The translations under genes were made by a program, and so were the position numbers. Shown piece by piece: positions 11,125-21,366 of a stretch of DNA of 64,000 nt (position 1 is the stretch's first letter; every line of letters begins with the position of its first letter). The notes under the pieces are model-generated. The model did no database searches and was not told the DNA's origin. It was given only the letters and a program-made list of their open reading frames with translations. Source of the DNA: Molanna angustata (Eukaryota > Arthropoda > Insecta > Trichoptera > Molannidae); NCBI GenBank assembly GCA_963576475.1, contig OY754978.1:8616299-8680298 (forward strand). Direction: 5' to 3'.

Positions 11125-11640
11125 TCTTCTTTTTTTAACCTAGCCTTCGTCCCTCCATTGTTGGATACAGGTCTCTTCTATACACTTCCACTCGTCTCTG
11201 TCCTATTTGCATCCAGGTTTCACCGGCTACTTCGACAATTTCGTAAGACCACTCTAGCATTCTGGGTGTCCATCTAGAATCTCCTTGTCTGGCCAAGTAT
11301 CCAGCCCATTGCCGCTTTACTCCAGCAACACGATCCATTATATCGGAAACCTTAGTACGGCGCTTAATCACCTTTGCCTTTCCATGGATTGCTGTGCAAC
11401 TTTCAACTTGTGGACACTTTTTGCTGTAACTGGTTGTTACCACTTGTCGTGTGTTGGGCACGATAAAATGTCGTCGTGCAAATGTGAACAGCTCCATTTA
11501 AAATGTATTGCCACTAGATCACACGACTTTTTACCGTGCCCGATACACGACAAGTGGGAACGGGCAGTAAGGGTCGTCGTTTCTAAGCCATATGTCATTA
11601 CGGGCAAAATTCATCAATAAAACATTTTTCTTTTTAGAAA
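11125..11640 (-). pseudogene. RTE-like C-terminal fragment split by a MITE
   Basis: On the minus strand 11620-11562 encodes VMTYGLETTTLTARS. After the palindromic insert at 11436-11561 the protein resumes with VTAKSVHKLKVAQQSME, then RRTKVSDIMDRVAGVKRQW and ARQGDSRWTPRMLEW. The order is that of the family at 4517-4837, with small deletions after SME and after LEW. It ends near 11125 with a CTT/GAA-type tail. It cannot be translated as a unit. Confidence 0.8.
11436..11561. mobile_element. 126-bp palindromic MITE inside an RTE fragment
   Basis: The left arm (GTTACCACTTGTCGTG, then GGGCACGATAAAATGTCGT) is matched by a right arm that is its reverse complement with a few changes (TTTTTACCGTGCCCGA, CACGACAAGTGGGAAC). 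Arms are about 42 bp with a 40-bp centre. The surrounding LINE protein continues on both sides. Flanks GCTGTAA and GCAGTAA could be a decayed 8-9 bp TSD, which would hint at hAT, but this is inference. Confidence 0.8.
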
Positions 11641-13120
11641 ATGTTTGATTCATAGTTCATAAATTTAATTATTAATTTGATATTTACTTACTTTACTTTT
11701 TGTTTGGCATTGGCATATGCTTCTCTACGCCATCTACTGCGTCATATTTTGGCTATTCAAAGTCCCGGTTCCCATCCAGTCAGCCAGTTTATGGCCTCCG
11801 GGGTTGCATCATGGATATCCATAATACTTTTTTTTATTAATTTGATTATTTTCATTTAGGTCGTTTAAAGTTCATTTAGGGATTTAAAATAAATAAATTA
11901 ATTGTATCAATTCCCTTGCTTCTTTGGGGTATTTTCCTGCAGTCAGTATGTAAAACATATATATGTTACCTTCATATTTGTAATATTAAGTATTCCATAT
12001 GATGTCGTCGACACGACGTTATTGGGAGAGGGATAGAGGATGGAGGCAGGTAAGGGTTGGGATGGAAGGAGGGGTTTGGGTCTCTTAAGCACCTGATCCA
12101 GGTACTGTGGTCATAAAAATATATAAATGCATTTAAGTATTCCTGAATACAAATAGCGCCTTGATGACCTTTGGATATTTCACTCGTTACTAACGTGGTA
12201 TAACTTATTCAGCATGCTCTCATACACGAAAGATTCTTTGACAATCTTGATTTGAGCTATTCACGATACTAATTTAACAAGCAATCAATTTTTGCAGCAG
12301 TGAATATTGGAACGAAGATTAGCAAAGTCATATGTACATTGGGTTATTGCATGTAATTATTTATACACCTATGTTTTTTCATATGTATTGCTGGTGAAAA
12401 ATGGCGATATATAGATCTAATAAATTAGGCGGAGTAATTGCATTCGTAATATCAATTTTAATTTTAATTATCCTTCCTTTTTCCACTCCATCAAAAATCA
12501 AAGACAATCTATTTTACCCAATCATTTGAAGGAAATAAAATACTGTATTATTTGTCAAAGATAAAAGTAATATTTTTTATGAACGACTTGCACTGAACGA
12601 TTTAATTTAAATAATACTAAATTTTAATATGTTTTTATATTTTTTTGTTCGCACCCATGTTACTTGAAATTAATGTACTAATAAAATATTAATTTACTTA
12701 GAGAAAAAATAATTACACATAACACATACACATTTTTGTTCTATAAATAATAAAGTTTATTTATATGTGCAATAACAATATATTTCCTATAGAGAAGTTA
12801 CAATGTAAACATAGACGTGCTTAGATATTAAGGTAGAGATAAAAGTACCTAATAAAAAATAAAAAATCAATAATTATTTAAAAAAACATATTATGAAGTA
12901 TTAAGTATATAAGATCACTTCCTCAACAGTGCATTCCAGCCATACTCAGGTCCTATGAGGTTGATCAGTGATCTTTTTTACAATATATATTTCTTACTAC
13001 TTTAGAACGCGTTTTTTCTTTGTGAGGCAGTTGATGAACATATTTTTATGTCTAGTATCCATAAAGTATATAAATGTAATATAAATAAATAAAAAAAATA
13101 ACATTTCAATTATGACATAA

Positions 13121-13190
13121 TTATTTATTTATTTATTTTTGTCAACAATCATAATGGTAAACAAAAAAAATACATTACAGTCAATCATCT
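13121..13190 (-). repeat. LINE F-type 3' end fragment
   Basis: On the + strand an ATTT-repeat is followed by GTCAACAATCATAATGG and CATTACAGTCAATCATC. This matches the extreme 3' end of LINE F at 22835-22895, read on the minus strand. Only the last 70 bases are present. Confidence 0.75.
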
Positions 13191-13194
13191 ACTT

Positions 13195-13430
13195 AATTGT
13201 ACTTCACTACGCAAAGCATCGACATCTGTTGATACCACTATCCCATCAACTTTCAACGAGATGCCGTAATCGGAAGCACTACAAGGTGCCCAGGACCAGA
13301 ACCGAATTCGCACATAGGCACTTCTCATTTTTGGCACCCAGGCTGTTTAATACAGTTCATGATAAAATTTTAACCTTGGTTATCCTGCACTTAAAGGGTT
13401 GTTGATGGACTGGTTGCTAAAAATGGGAAG
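13195..13430 (+). pseudogene. LINE E C-terminal coding fragment
   Basis: The frame reads RHLLIPLSHQLSTRCRN, then PRTRTEFAHRHFSFLAPRLF and NTVHDKI. This is the (v)PR-RTE-a---F--laPRLFN ending typical of jockey/CR1-group RT proteins. The homologous piece at 51900-52100 keeps the frame further (LALKGLLTDWLLKMG), so a deletion or frameshift near 13370 broke this one. The RT core is missing. Confidence 0.75.
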
Positions 13431-13628
13431 AAGGGAAACTGAAAAGATGCTTACCTATGTCCCTTCCTAGTAGGTACACATGAACATGATGTGTTTGTGA
13501 GAGTGTGTGTGTATGTGAATGTGTATGTGTATGTGTGTGTGTGCGTGTGTGTTTGTGTTTGTGTGAGGGTGTGCATGTTGGTGTGTGTGTGCAAAACAGG
13601 CCTTATATTTAGTGTTTTAATTAGTGTT

Positions 13629-13832
13629 ATAATAAAAATAAAAATAACTTTGTTTAAACCACTTATATACTATACTTTGTATCCTCCAGAGGAAGGGAAC
13701 GTGGTTCCCGAAACATGTAGAGGTGTTATTCATTCATTTTTTGAATAAAACAAGTTGTTTAAACAAAGTTATTTTTATTTTTATTATAATTTTAAAATGT
13801 TACCACAAAGTAAACAATCGTTTATCGAAGAA
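13629..13832 (+). mobile_element. Penelope-like remnant with hammerhead-like core, 15-bp TSD
   Basis: A 15-bp direct repeat (GTTTTAATTAGTGTT) lies at 13614-13628 and 13833-13847. Inside, an inverted pair (AACTTTGTTTAAACCAC / GTTGTTTAAACAAAGTT) brackets CAGAGGAAGGGAACGTGG and TTCCCGAAACATGTAGAGG. That core has a CNGAGGA box, a GGGAAC/GTTCCC stem II, a GAAAC box, and CCTC/GAGG able to form stem I. This is the layout of Penelope-like hammerhead motifs, with A in place of the conserved U of CUGANGA. No ORF is left. Family assignment is inference. Confidence 0.6.
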
Positions 13833-14007
13833 GTTTTAATTAGTGTTTTTATTTATTGTTTGATATACTTTTGTTTGGATACATATGTATACTTATAAGT
13901 TTATTGTTTAAAATATATTTTGTTTGGATACATATACATATAAGTCATGACATGTTACTATATAAAATAAGCATTTTCATGGAAATTGTATGATGAAATG
14001 CGACGAA

Positions 14008-16077
14008 AATATTGTATATAAATGTATTGATGTGATTGTGAAATATTCCACCTCGGTACAGGCAAAGCCTAGTGAGGTGGATATATAATAATATGTAAAT
14101 ATTGTATATAAATGTATTGATGTGATTGTGAAATATTCCACCTCAGTACAGACAAAGCCTAGTGAGGTGGATATATAATAATATGTAAATATTGTATATA
14201 AATGTATTGATGTGATTGTGAAATATTCCACCTCGGTACAGGCAAAGCCTAGTGAGGTGGATATATAATAATATGTAAATATTGTATATAAATGTATTGA
14301 TGTGATTGTGAAATATTCCACCTCGGTACAGGCAAAGCCTAGTGAGGTGGATATATAATAATATGTAAATATTGTATATAAATGTATTGATGTGATTGTG
14401 AAATATTCCACCTCGGTACAGGCAAAGCCTAGTGAGGTGGATATATAATAATATGTAAATATTGTATATAAATGTATTGATGTGATTGTGAAATATTCCA
14501 CCTCGGTACAGGCAAAGCCTAGTGAGGTGGATATATAATAATATGTAAATATTGTATATAAATGTATTGATGTGATTGTGAAATATTCCACCTCGGTACA
14601 GGCAAAGCCTAGTGAGGTGGATATATAATAATATGTAAATATTGTATATAAATGTATTGATGTGATTGTGAAATATTCCACCTCGGTACAGGCAAAGCCT
14701 AGTGAGGTGGATATATAATAATATGTAAATATTGTATATAAATGTATTGATGTGATTGTGAAATATTCCACCTCGGTACAGGCAAAGCCTAGTGAGGTGG
14801 ATATATAATAATATGTAAATATTGTATATAAATGTATTGATGTGATTGTGAAATATTGCACCTCGGTACAGGCAAAGCCTAGTGAGGTGGATATATAATA
14901 ATATGTAAATATTGTATATAAATGTATTGATGTGATTGTGAAATATTGCACCTCGGTACAGGCAAAGCCTAGTGAGGTGGATATATAATAATATGTAAAT
15001 ATTGTATATAAATGTATTGATGTGATTGTGAAATATTCCACCTCGGTACAGGCAAAGCCTAGTGAGGTGGATATATAATAATATGTAAATATTGTATATA
15101 AATGTATTGATGTGATTGTGAAATATTGCACCTCGGTACAGGCAAAGCCTAGTGAGGTGGATATATAATAATATGTAAATATTGTATATAAATGTATTGA
15201 TGTGATTGTGAAATATTCCACCTCGGTACAGGCAAAGCCTAGTGAGGTGGATATATAATAATATGTAAATATTGTATATAAATGTATTGATGTGATTGTG
15301 AAATATTGCACCTCGGTACAGGCAAAGCCTAGTGAGGTGGATATATAATAATATGTAAATATTGTATATAAATGTATTGATGTGATTGTGAAATATTCCA
15401 CCTCGGTACAGGCAAAGCCTAGTGAGGTGGATATATAATAATATGTAAATATTGTATATAAATGTATTGATGTGATTGTGAAATATTGCACCTCGGTACA
15501 GGCAAAGCCTAGTGAGGTGGATATATAATAATATGTAAATATTGTATATAAATGTATTGATGTGATTGTGAAATATTCCACCTTGGTACAGGCAAACCCT
15601 AGTGAGGTGGATATATAATAATATGTAAATATTGTATATAAATGTATTGATGTGATTGTGAAATATTCCACCTCGGTACAGGCAAAGCCTAGTGAGGTGG
15701 ATATATAATAATATGTAAATATTGTATATAAATGTATTGATGTGATTGTGAAATATTCCACCTCGGTACAGGCAAAGCCTAGTGAGGTGGATATATAATA
15801 ATATGTAAAAATTGTATATAAATGTATTGAAGTGATTGTGAAATATTCCACCTCGGTACAGGCAAAGCCTAGTGAGGTGGATATATAATAATATGTAAAT
15901 ATTGTATATAAATGTATTGATGTGATTGTGAAATATTCCACCTCGGTACAGGCAAAGCCTAGTGAGGTGGATATATAATAATATGTAAATATTGTATATA
16001 AATGTATTGATGTGATTGTGAAATATTCCACCTTGGTACAGGCAAACCCTAGTGAGGTGGATTTATAATTATATGTA
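14008..16077 (+). repeat. 90-bp tandem array, 23 copies, from a LINE 3' UTR
   Basis: The period is 90 bp, read from the spacing of the CCTCGGTACAGG block (14051 to 16031, 22 steps). Each unit contains CCACCTC...AGGC AAA GCCT...GAGGTGG, a stem-loop of about 33 nt, plus AT-rich spacers. Units are nearly identical. A C-to-G variant (ATTGCACCTC) appears in units starting near 14851, 14941, 15121, 15301 and 15481. A CCTTGG...AACCCT variant appears near 15571 and 16021. Because 90 is divisible by three, one minus-strand frame stays open for 684 residues, but nothing suggests it is translated. Confidence 0.95.
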
Positions 16078-16109
16078 AAATGATATTGTTAATTGTTATA
16101 AATAAATAA

Positions 16110-16448
16110 ATAAAAAAAAAATCTCACTAGGGTTGAACCTGTATCGAGATGAGGCGACTTTACAACAAAGAGTGAAATTTGAACAATATCACAATTTTAG
16201 AATATTGAATAACAAAACAAACAAAAACATTAACAAACACTAAGTAATAAAAATGTTTTTAAACAAATACTATGTTACAATGTTGTCTGCAGTTGAGCAC
16301 AAGGAAGATAACTGTGACAATAATATCTATGCAACCAACATACAGACAACTAACACAAAAGAACATGACATGTATAGGGTGACCATACACTTCAAAGCCC
16401 ACCAAAAAAATAAAAAATATTAAAATAAAAATGAATTGATGGGAGAGG
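16110..16448 (-). repeat. LINE F 3' UTR copy, 5'-truncated
   Basis: From the stem-loop ATCTCACTAGG...CGAGATGA onward this segment parallels 22893-23216 almost base for base, including AATGTTGTCTGCAGTTG and AGAACATGACATGTATAGGG. It stops at GATGGGAGAGG, exactly where the LINE F coding end begins at 23216. So the copy contains UTR only. It abuts SINE2 at 16449. Confidence 0.9.
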
Positions 16449-16625
16449 ACCCGGGTTCGATTCCCGGTGGAACCACAGTTTTTAATTGTGTTTTCAGTTT
16501 GGATCTGTGAGACGATTAATATCGTAAGTCACCAGAATGTGGCAACTTGTTATTGGGTGCGTGTTAAATTAATATTTGACATAGTACCTGTTAGTTGCCC
16601 GAGAAGCAATATTAAATAAAGCTAT
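16449..16625 (+). mobile_element. SINE2 fragment (B box onward)
   Basis: The copy starts at the B-box part of the tRNA-like head (CCCGGGTTCGATTCCCGG). It continues with the SINE2 body: CACAGTTTTTAATTGTG, TTTTCAGT-TGGATCTGTG, ATTAATATCGTAAGTC and AATGTGGCAACTTGTTATTG. The A-box half is missing. Other copies: 25570-25745, 34627-34766 (minus), 43931-44073 (minus). Confidence 0.85.
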
Positions 16626-16670
16626 TAAATTATAAACCATTTTTTATTTAAAAAAAAATAAAAAACCACC

Positions 16671-16704
16671 TCACTAGGCTAAGCCTGTTCCGAAGTGGCA
16701 GAAA
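16671..16704 (-). other. LINE 3' stem-loop remnant
   Basis: CCACCTCACTAGGC TAA GCCTGTTCCGAAGTGG repeats the stem-loop of the 90-bp array in the opposite orientation, next to an A/T-rich tail. It is the end of a minus-strand LINE E-like copy. No coding part is attached. Confidence 0.6.
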
Positions 16705-16734
16705 ATTTATTTGCATTATATCTCACAGAAAAAA

Positions 16735-16915
16735 ATTATTACTTTCCACATGGAAAGAATGAAAGAGGATCGCCTGATGAAGAAAATGTATGTACAAGGC
16801 GGACAGGAATGGATTAAGAGTCGCTCAAGAAAAGGATGGCACGATCATGTAAACGATATTCTGAAAGGATCTCAGAAACGTGAACAACAGACGAACATGT
16901 ATATTTATAACGTAT
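16735..16915 (+). pseudogene. RTE type 2 C-terminal fragment, seed of the satellite
   Basis: The frame reads MERMKEDRLMKKMYVQGGQE, then SRKGWHDHVNDILK and REQQTNMYIYNV. It matches the protein at 10320-10934 (LGRMSEERLTKKIY...RPRKGWHDHVNDIL...NNRRTCIRRC). At the point where the family would read on through GAACATGTATAAGACGATG the sequence turns into the tandem array. The fragment is non-functional. Confidence 0.85.
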
Positions 16916-17914
16916 AAGACCATGAACATGTATAAGACGATCCTTTATGACGTATAAGACCATGAACATGTATAAGACGATGCTTTTTAACGTATAAGAT
17001 CATGAACATGTATAAGACGATGCTTTATAACGTATAAGACCATGAACATGTATTAGACGATGCTTTATAACATATAAGACCATCGTGTATATGCTCATCA
17101 TGTATAAGACGATGCTTTATAACGTATAAGACCATGAACATGTATAAGACGATGCTTTATAACGTATAAGACCATGAACATGTATAATACGATGCTTTAT
17201 AACGTATAAGACCATGAACATGTATTAGACGATGCTTTAGACCATCGTGTATATGCTCATCATGTATAAGACGATGCTTTATAACGTATAAGACCATGAA
17301 CATGTATAAGACGATGCTTTATAACGTATAAGACCATGAACATGTATTAGACGATGCTTTATAACATATAAGACCATCGTGTATATGCTCATCATGTATA
17401 AGACGATGCTTTATAACGTATAAGACCATGAACATGTATAAGACGATGCTTTATAACGTATAAGACCATGAACATGTATTAGACGATGCTTTATAACATA
17501 TAAGACCATCGTGTATATGCTCATCATGTATAAGACGATGCTTTATAACGTATAAGACCATGAACATGTATAAGACGATGCTTTATAACGTATAAGACCA
17601 TGAACATGTATAAGACGATGCTTTATAACGTATAAGACCATGAACATGTATTAGACGATGCTTTATAACATATAAGACCATCGTGTATATGCTCATCATG
17701 TATAAGACGATGCTTTATAACGTATAAGACCATGAACATGTATAAGACGATGCTTTATAACGTATAAGACCATGAACATGTATTAGACGATGCTTTATAA
17801 CATATAAGACCATCGTGTATATGCTCATCATGTATAAGACGATGCTTTATAACGTATAAGACCATGAACATGTATTAGACGATGCTTTATAACATATAAG
17901 ACCATCGTGTATAT
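16893..17914 (+). repeat. 40/52-bp satellite with higher-order structure
   Basis: The basic unit is 40 bp: CGTATAAGACCATGAACATG, then TATAAGACGATGCTTTATAA. A 52-bp variant begins CATATAAGACCATCGTGTAT and includes ATGCTCATCATG. The order 40, 40 (with TATTAG), 52 gives a 132-bp higher-order unit. The CATCGTGTAT block occurs at about 17081, 17243, 17375, 17507, 17679, 17811 and 17903. The array is split by the LTR at 17915-19248 and resumes at 19249. Confidence 0.95.
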
Positions 17915-19248
17915 TGTGAGGGTTAAAGTCATGGTGGCAGAGGCCTAGGGCCTCGCCCCACCCGGACTCGCACCCGCACCACCGGCCAGCCAGCCGTTTG
18001 CACATGAAACTATCAAAAATCGAATTCTCGGGGTCGCAACCTGCCCTAAAGGAATTTAACTCCAATTCAAAGAAAAAATTTTTAAGGGAAGTCTATCAAA
18101 AGACTCCCATTATACCAAAAATAAATATAATTTAAGATTATCAATATTTGATCATTTCTTGTCATACCATTAGAAGGTCAAAAGGAGGAGAGATAAATAC
18201 AAAACCTGAATTATGATAACAATTTATATTTCATTTTGCTTAATCAGTCTTTTTCGTTTTGATATAAAAAAAATTATCCATATAATACAATTAAATTATT
18301 ACAACCTCATAACATTTTTATTTCTATTACATTTTACCGTCCCCAATATAAACCCTTTAAGAAAAAAATCTATCTTAATGTAATTATGACCCAATAAAAC
18401 ATTATTCATTAACAAAAATTTCTTATTAACTATTTGGCCAAATTTACATCCTGGTGTTAATACATTATACAAAATTTCATAAATACAAGAAAAGTGGTTG
18501 CCGTTAATTTACATTCTACAAAATTAAATTAAAAAAAACTGTTCATATTGAAAGTCACTAAATTCGAAGCTTCTATTTTTAAAACTGCACGAAGTTAAAT
18601 AAGATTCGATCATCCGCCATCGTTGTTCACAGAAAATGTCGGTCTTTTGAGGTTACACGACTCATCGCCATCTTGATTCAATTTCATATCATATTTTGCT
18701 GTTTCCAGCAAAACAACTTGTCTTCAAAATGATGGATAGTCGGTGCAATGATATTTTTTAATCTTAGTCTACATAATACTTTGGATTCCATTACATATTA
18801 AATATATAAAAAAAAACTAGTAGGAAGGAATATTTGGGGGACTCGTTAACCCTGGAATATGTTATAAAATTATTGTGTGTCGGTGGACGTCAAACTAATT
18901 ATGTTCAAATAATCGACTTGGAAACTTACCCATTTTCCCACTAGTCCTTTCTTATGGTTATTTATAATATTTTAAACGCCACAGCGCCTTTTTTGTCCAA
19001 TTAAGTGACGTCCATTTTATTGACTTTTTCGCGTCACCTCTCGTTAAAAAAATATCGGCAAAAGGAATGCAATCTGGTGTTTCCGCTCGGCGACTATCTA
19101 ACGGGGTTGCCCGCAGACAAAAAAACTCTTGCCTATTAGCATAATTTTAACTCGCTGATTTTTAACATTTTTCCAAAATGGGTTATCCTTTTTTTTAATT
19201 TTCCTCTGAGAGGAGGTAAGTCATGCTATTCAATAAAATAACATGACA
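17915..19248. mobile_element. Probable solo LTR, 1334 bp, 4-bp TSD, inside the satellite
   Basis: The segment begins TGTGAGGG and ends CATGACA (TGT...ACA). It is flanked by ATAT on both sides (17911-17914 and 19249-19252). Joining the flanks restores the satellite sequence GTGTATATGCTCATCATG exactly. It has no coding sequence. A GC-rich first 150 bases and an AT-rich remainder are consistent with a long LTR. TG...CA ends with a 4-bp duplication fit a Ty3/gypsy-type element, but no internal region is left to test this. Orientation is unknown. Confidence 0.75.
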
Positions 19249-19396
19249 ATATGCTCATCATGTATAAGACGATGCTTTATAACGTATAAGACCATGAACA
19301 TGTATAAGACGATGCTTTTTAACGTATAAGATCATGAACATGTATAAGACGATGCTTTATAACGTATAAGACCATGGACATGTATAAGACGATGAA
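19249..19396 (+). repeat. Satellite, right part after the LTR
   Basis: The array resumes with ATATGCTCATCATGTATAAG and three more 40-bp units. Two carry private changes (GCTTTTTAACG, GATCATG) also found in the leftmost units near 16980. It ends at GACGATGAATTTG, close to the RTE coding text GACGATG-ATGAATGT. Confidence 0.9.
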
Positions 19397-19401
19397 TTTG
19401 T

Positions 19402-19482
19402 ATTAAGAGGTATGTATGTATGAAAATGGGATGTATGATGTATGGGATGTATGTATGTATGTATGGATGTATGTATGTATAA
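19402..19482 (+). repeat. GTAT-rich simple repeat
   Basis: Runs of GTAT units follow the satellite, similar to the ATGT-repeat tail that ends RTE type 2 copies at 10300 and 54085. It may be that element's tail. Confidence 0.75.
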
Positions 19483-20199
19483 AAATCTAAAATATTGTAA
19501 GTTGATCATGTTTCCGCAGTATATTATGTCCATATACTAAGCCATGCTTCTATTGATAATTCATCAAAATGAATAAATTATCAAAGAAGGTAATCCCGTC
19601 ATAAAGATAATATATTAAAATAAAAAATAAAATCATTATGCGTGATAATATCCATGGTCATGAACAATATGTTCTACTCCGTACCTACCGTACCGTTCGT
19701 CTTTTGCCCATTTTCCAGTTGAGTCCACGCATAATGATCTGGGGTCTGTGTTGTCAGATGGAAAAAATAAAATATATTGTGACAATGGCAGAGAGACAAC
19801 TTAATAAATTGTTGTTAGTTCTTGTGAAATTTCCGCCACGATTCGGAGTTTTGTTTTTGCGAAAATTCCGATGGGGTTTTAGGAAGACGTCTGTTACACA
19901 CATACTAATAAACTCACCAAGATACATCAGTGGCGAACATCGATATATCAAAATTAGGAAGCCAATTAGCAAATTAGCCTCATCCCTTTTGTACTATTTT
20001 GATCTTTATAATTGAATTGTTAATATATAGGTACTTTATATTTGTCTTAATTATTTTTTGTTTCCTTTTCTTATTATGTTATTCTCATTTTTTTAGGATA
20101 GTATGAATAAGGATGAGATATAATTGAAATATTCATTTTATATTTATAACGCTAATAAATTTTATTTTTACTTATTTATTTGTAAATGATCTTGTAATT

Positions 20200-20430
20200 G
20201 TGAGGCACCGGGTTAGAAAAGTGCTTCCGCCGTTCTATTATTGTTTTCAAATGTCTCGAAAGAGCCGGGTAATCGAAAATACAACAGGCAACAATGAGGT
20301 TCACCATCAATACCGAACGTTGTGCCTTTTTAGGTGTGTTGGTATACACGCATGTGTTGCGTAATATTTTGTATGGTAATGCACACCCGCAAACCTGTCG
20401 CTTGTTACCCAACATTGTGGGATGAATCTT
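20200..20430 (+). repeat. Dispersed repeat family A copy
   Basis: The copy contains AAAGAGCCGGGTAATCGAAA, CAACAATGAGGTTCACCATC, GCACACCCGCAAACC and ACATTGTGGGATGAAT in the order seen, reverse-complemented, at 40205-40470. It has no coding capacity. Confidence 0.8.
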
Positions 20431-20499
20431 ATGAGCGTATTTATAATAATAAGTCTTGGATATATACAGAGAAGGCAATATTACACGTACCTGATGCAA

Positions 20500-20790
20500 A
20501 GGGCTAACCAAGGGGCTCTTAAGGACAACGGAGATGAAGGTTTTAGGGCCAATCACTGGTAAAACTCTCCGAGATCGTGTTCGCATTGTTCAAATAAGGA
20601 AAACATGTGGAATAGAGGACATCCTTCGGTGGAGTAGATCCAGAAGAAGGCATTGGAGGGACCACGTAGCCAGGATGAATAGTGATAGGCTTGCGTATAT
20701 AGCGGGAATGAAATTCCTTCTGACCGCCGCCTACCCGGAAGACCACCCAAGATGTAACGGACGAGATTGGATTAGGTTTAAGTTATGAAA
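20500..20790 (+). pseudogene. RTE-like C-terminal fragment (distinct type)
   Basis: The frame starting near 20534 reads KTLRDRVRIVQIRKTCGIED, ILRWSRSRRRHWRDHVARM and NSDRLAYIAG. This is the conserved LRDR-RNE-IR...W-R-R--W--HV-RM tail of RTE-type RT proteins. It does not match the other copies in the window closely, so it comes from another family. No catalytic domain is left. Confidence 0.75.
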
Positions 20791-20850
20791 TGTATTGCGG
20801 AAAAATAAAGCCAATGTGCCTGACTCTGATTATATTGTATTATATTGTAA

Positions 20851-21366
20851 TGTAACCGGGTAGCGGCGAGGATACATGTGTAGGGCCTAGCCGGGAAATG
20901 GTGAAAGCCGTTCGGCCGCCGGCGGATACCCGCCGCGGTACACGACTGCACACCCCCGCGCAGACCGACTCGCATGCCTCACCGCGCCCGAAAATCGTTG
21001 TACCGCCGGCCGCTTATTGACCGGCGGCAATATATAAATATACGGCACATTGTGCAAAATATGTGTTCTTTCATACCACTACCTGCGTTTATAATTTATC
21101 TCTTGACTCGACGCTGCCTGAACCTGCTTGGAATACGGAACACTCGACGACCCTGCCTGAACCTGGACTACCATTTTGAACTGGAATCAACCACCGACGG
21201 AAGCATTCATCCCGAATATCTCTTCTACATAGTATACGAGTCGTATACTGTGTAGCGAGCTGCTGGAGCTACGTGGAGACGACGAGGCGATCCACGGTGA
21301 AGAGGCGAGCCACCGCCTTAAATAAAATAAAGTGCTGCGTTCGGCTAACCACTGCCGTCCGTAACA
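20851..21366 (+). mobile_element. LTR-like segment (possible solo LTR)
   Basis: A GC-rich block in AT-rich surroundings begins TGTAACCGGG and ends GTCCGTAACA. It contains a TATA-like AATATATAAATATACGG at about 21028 and, near the end, AAATAAAATAAAGTGCTG as a possible polyadenylation signal. This order fits an LTR. A target duplication could not be found at these ends, so the boundaries and the class remain uncertain. Confidence 0.45.

Larger units (their letters stand above)
13195..16110 (+). mobile_element. LINE family E 3' end with expanded 3' UTR and nested insert
   Basis: The C-terminal coding part (13195-13430) is followed by a TG-rich stretch, a nested Penelope-like remnant (13629-13832), 23 copies of a 90-bp UTR segment (14008-16077) and a tail of AATA units at about 16095. 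The related copy at 51895-52570 has the same order but only one 90-bp-type segment, which shows that the array arose inside the UTR. Confidence 0.8.

Noticed and set aside
13977..16031. A 684-residue minus-strand open frame made of a 30-residue repeat
   Set aside because: It exists only because the 90-bp DNA unit is a multiple of three and free of stops in that frame. The DNA is explained as amplified LINE 3' UTR with a stem-loop, and unit variants show no protein-level constraint.
14008..19396. CRISPR-like regular repeats
   Set aside because: The units are contiguous tandem copies without unique spacers, in a eukaryotic transposon setting.
19638..20015. A 125-codon open frame as a possible gene
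   Set aside because: No recognisable motif, no splice or polyadenylation context, and AT-rich composition like the surroundings; chance is the simplest reading.
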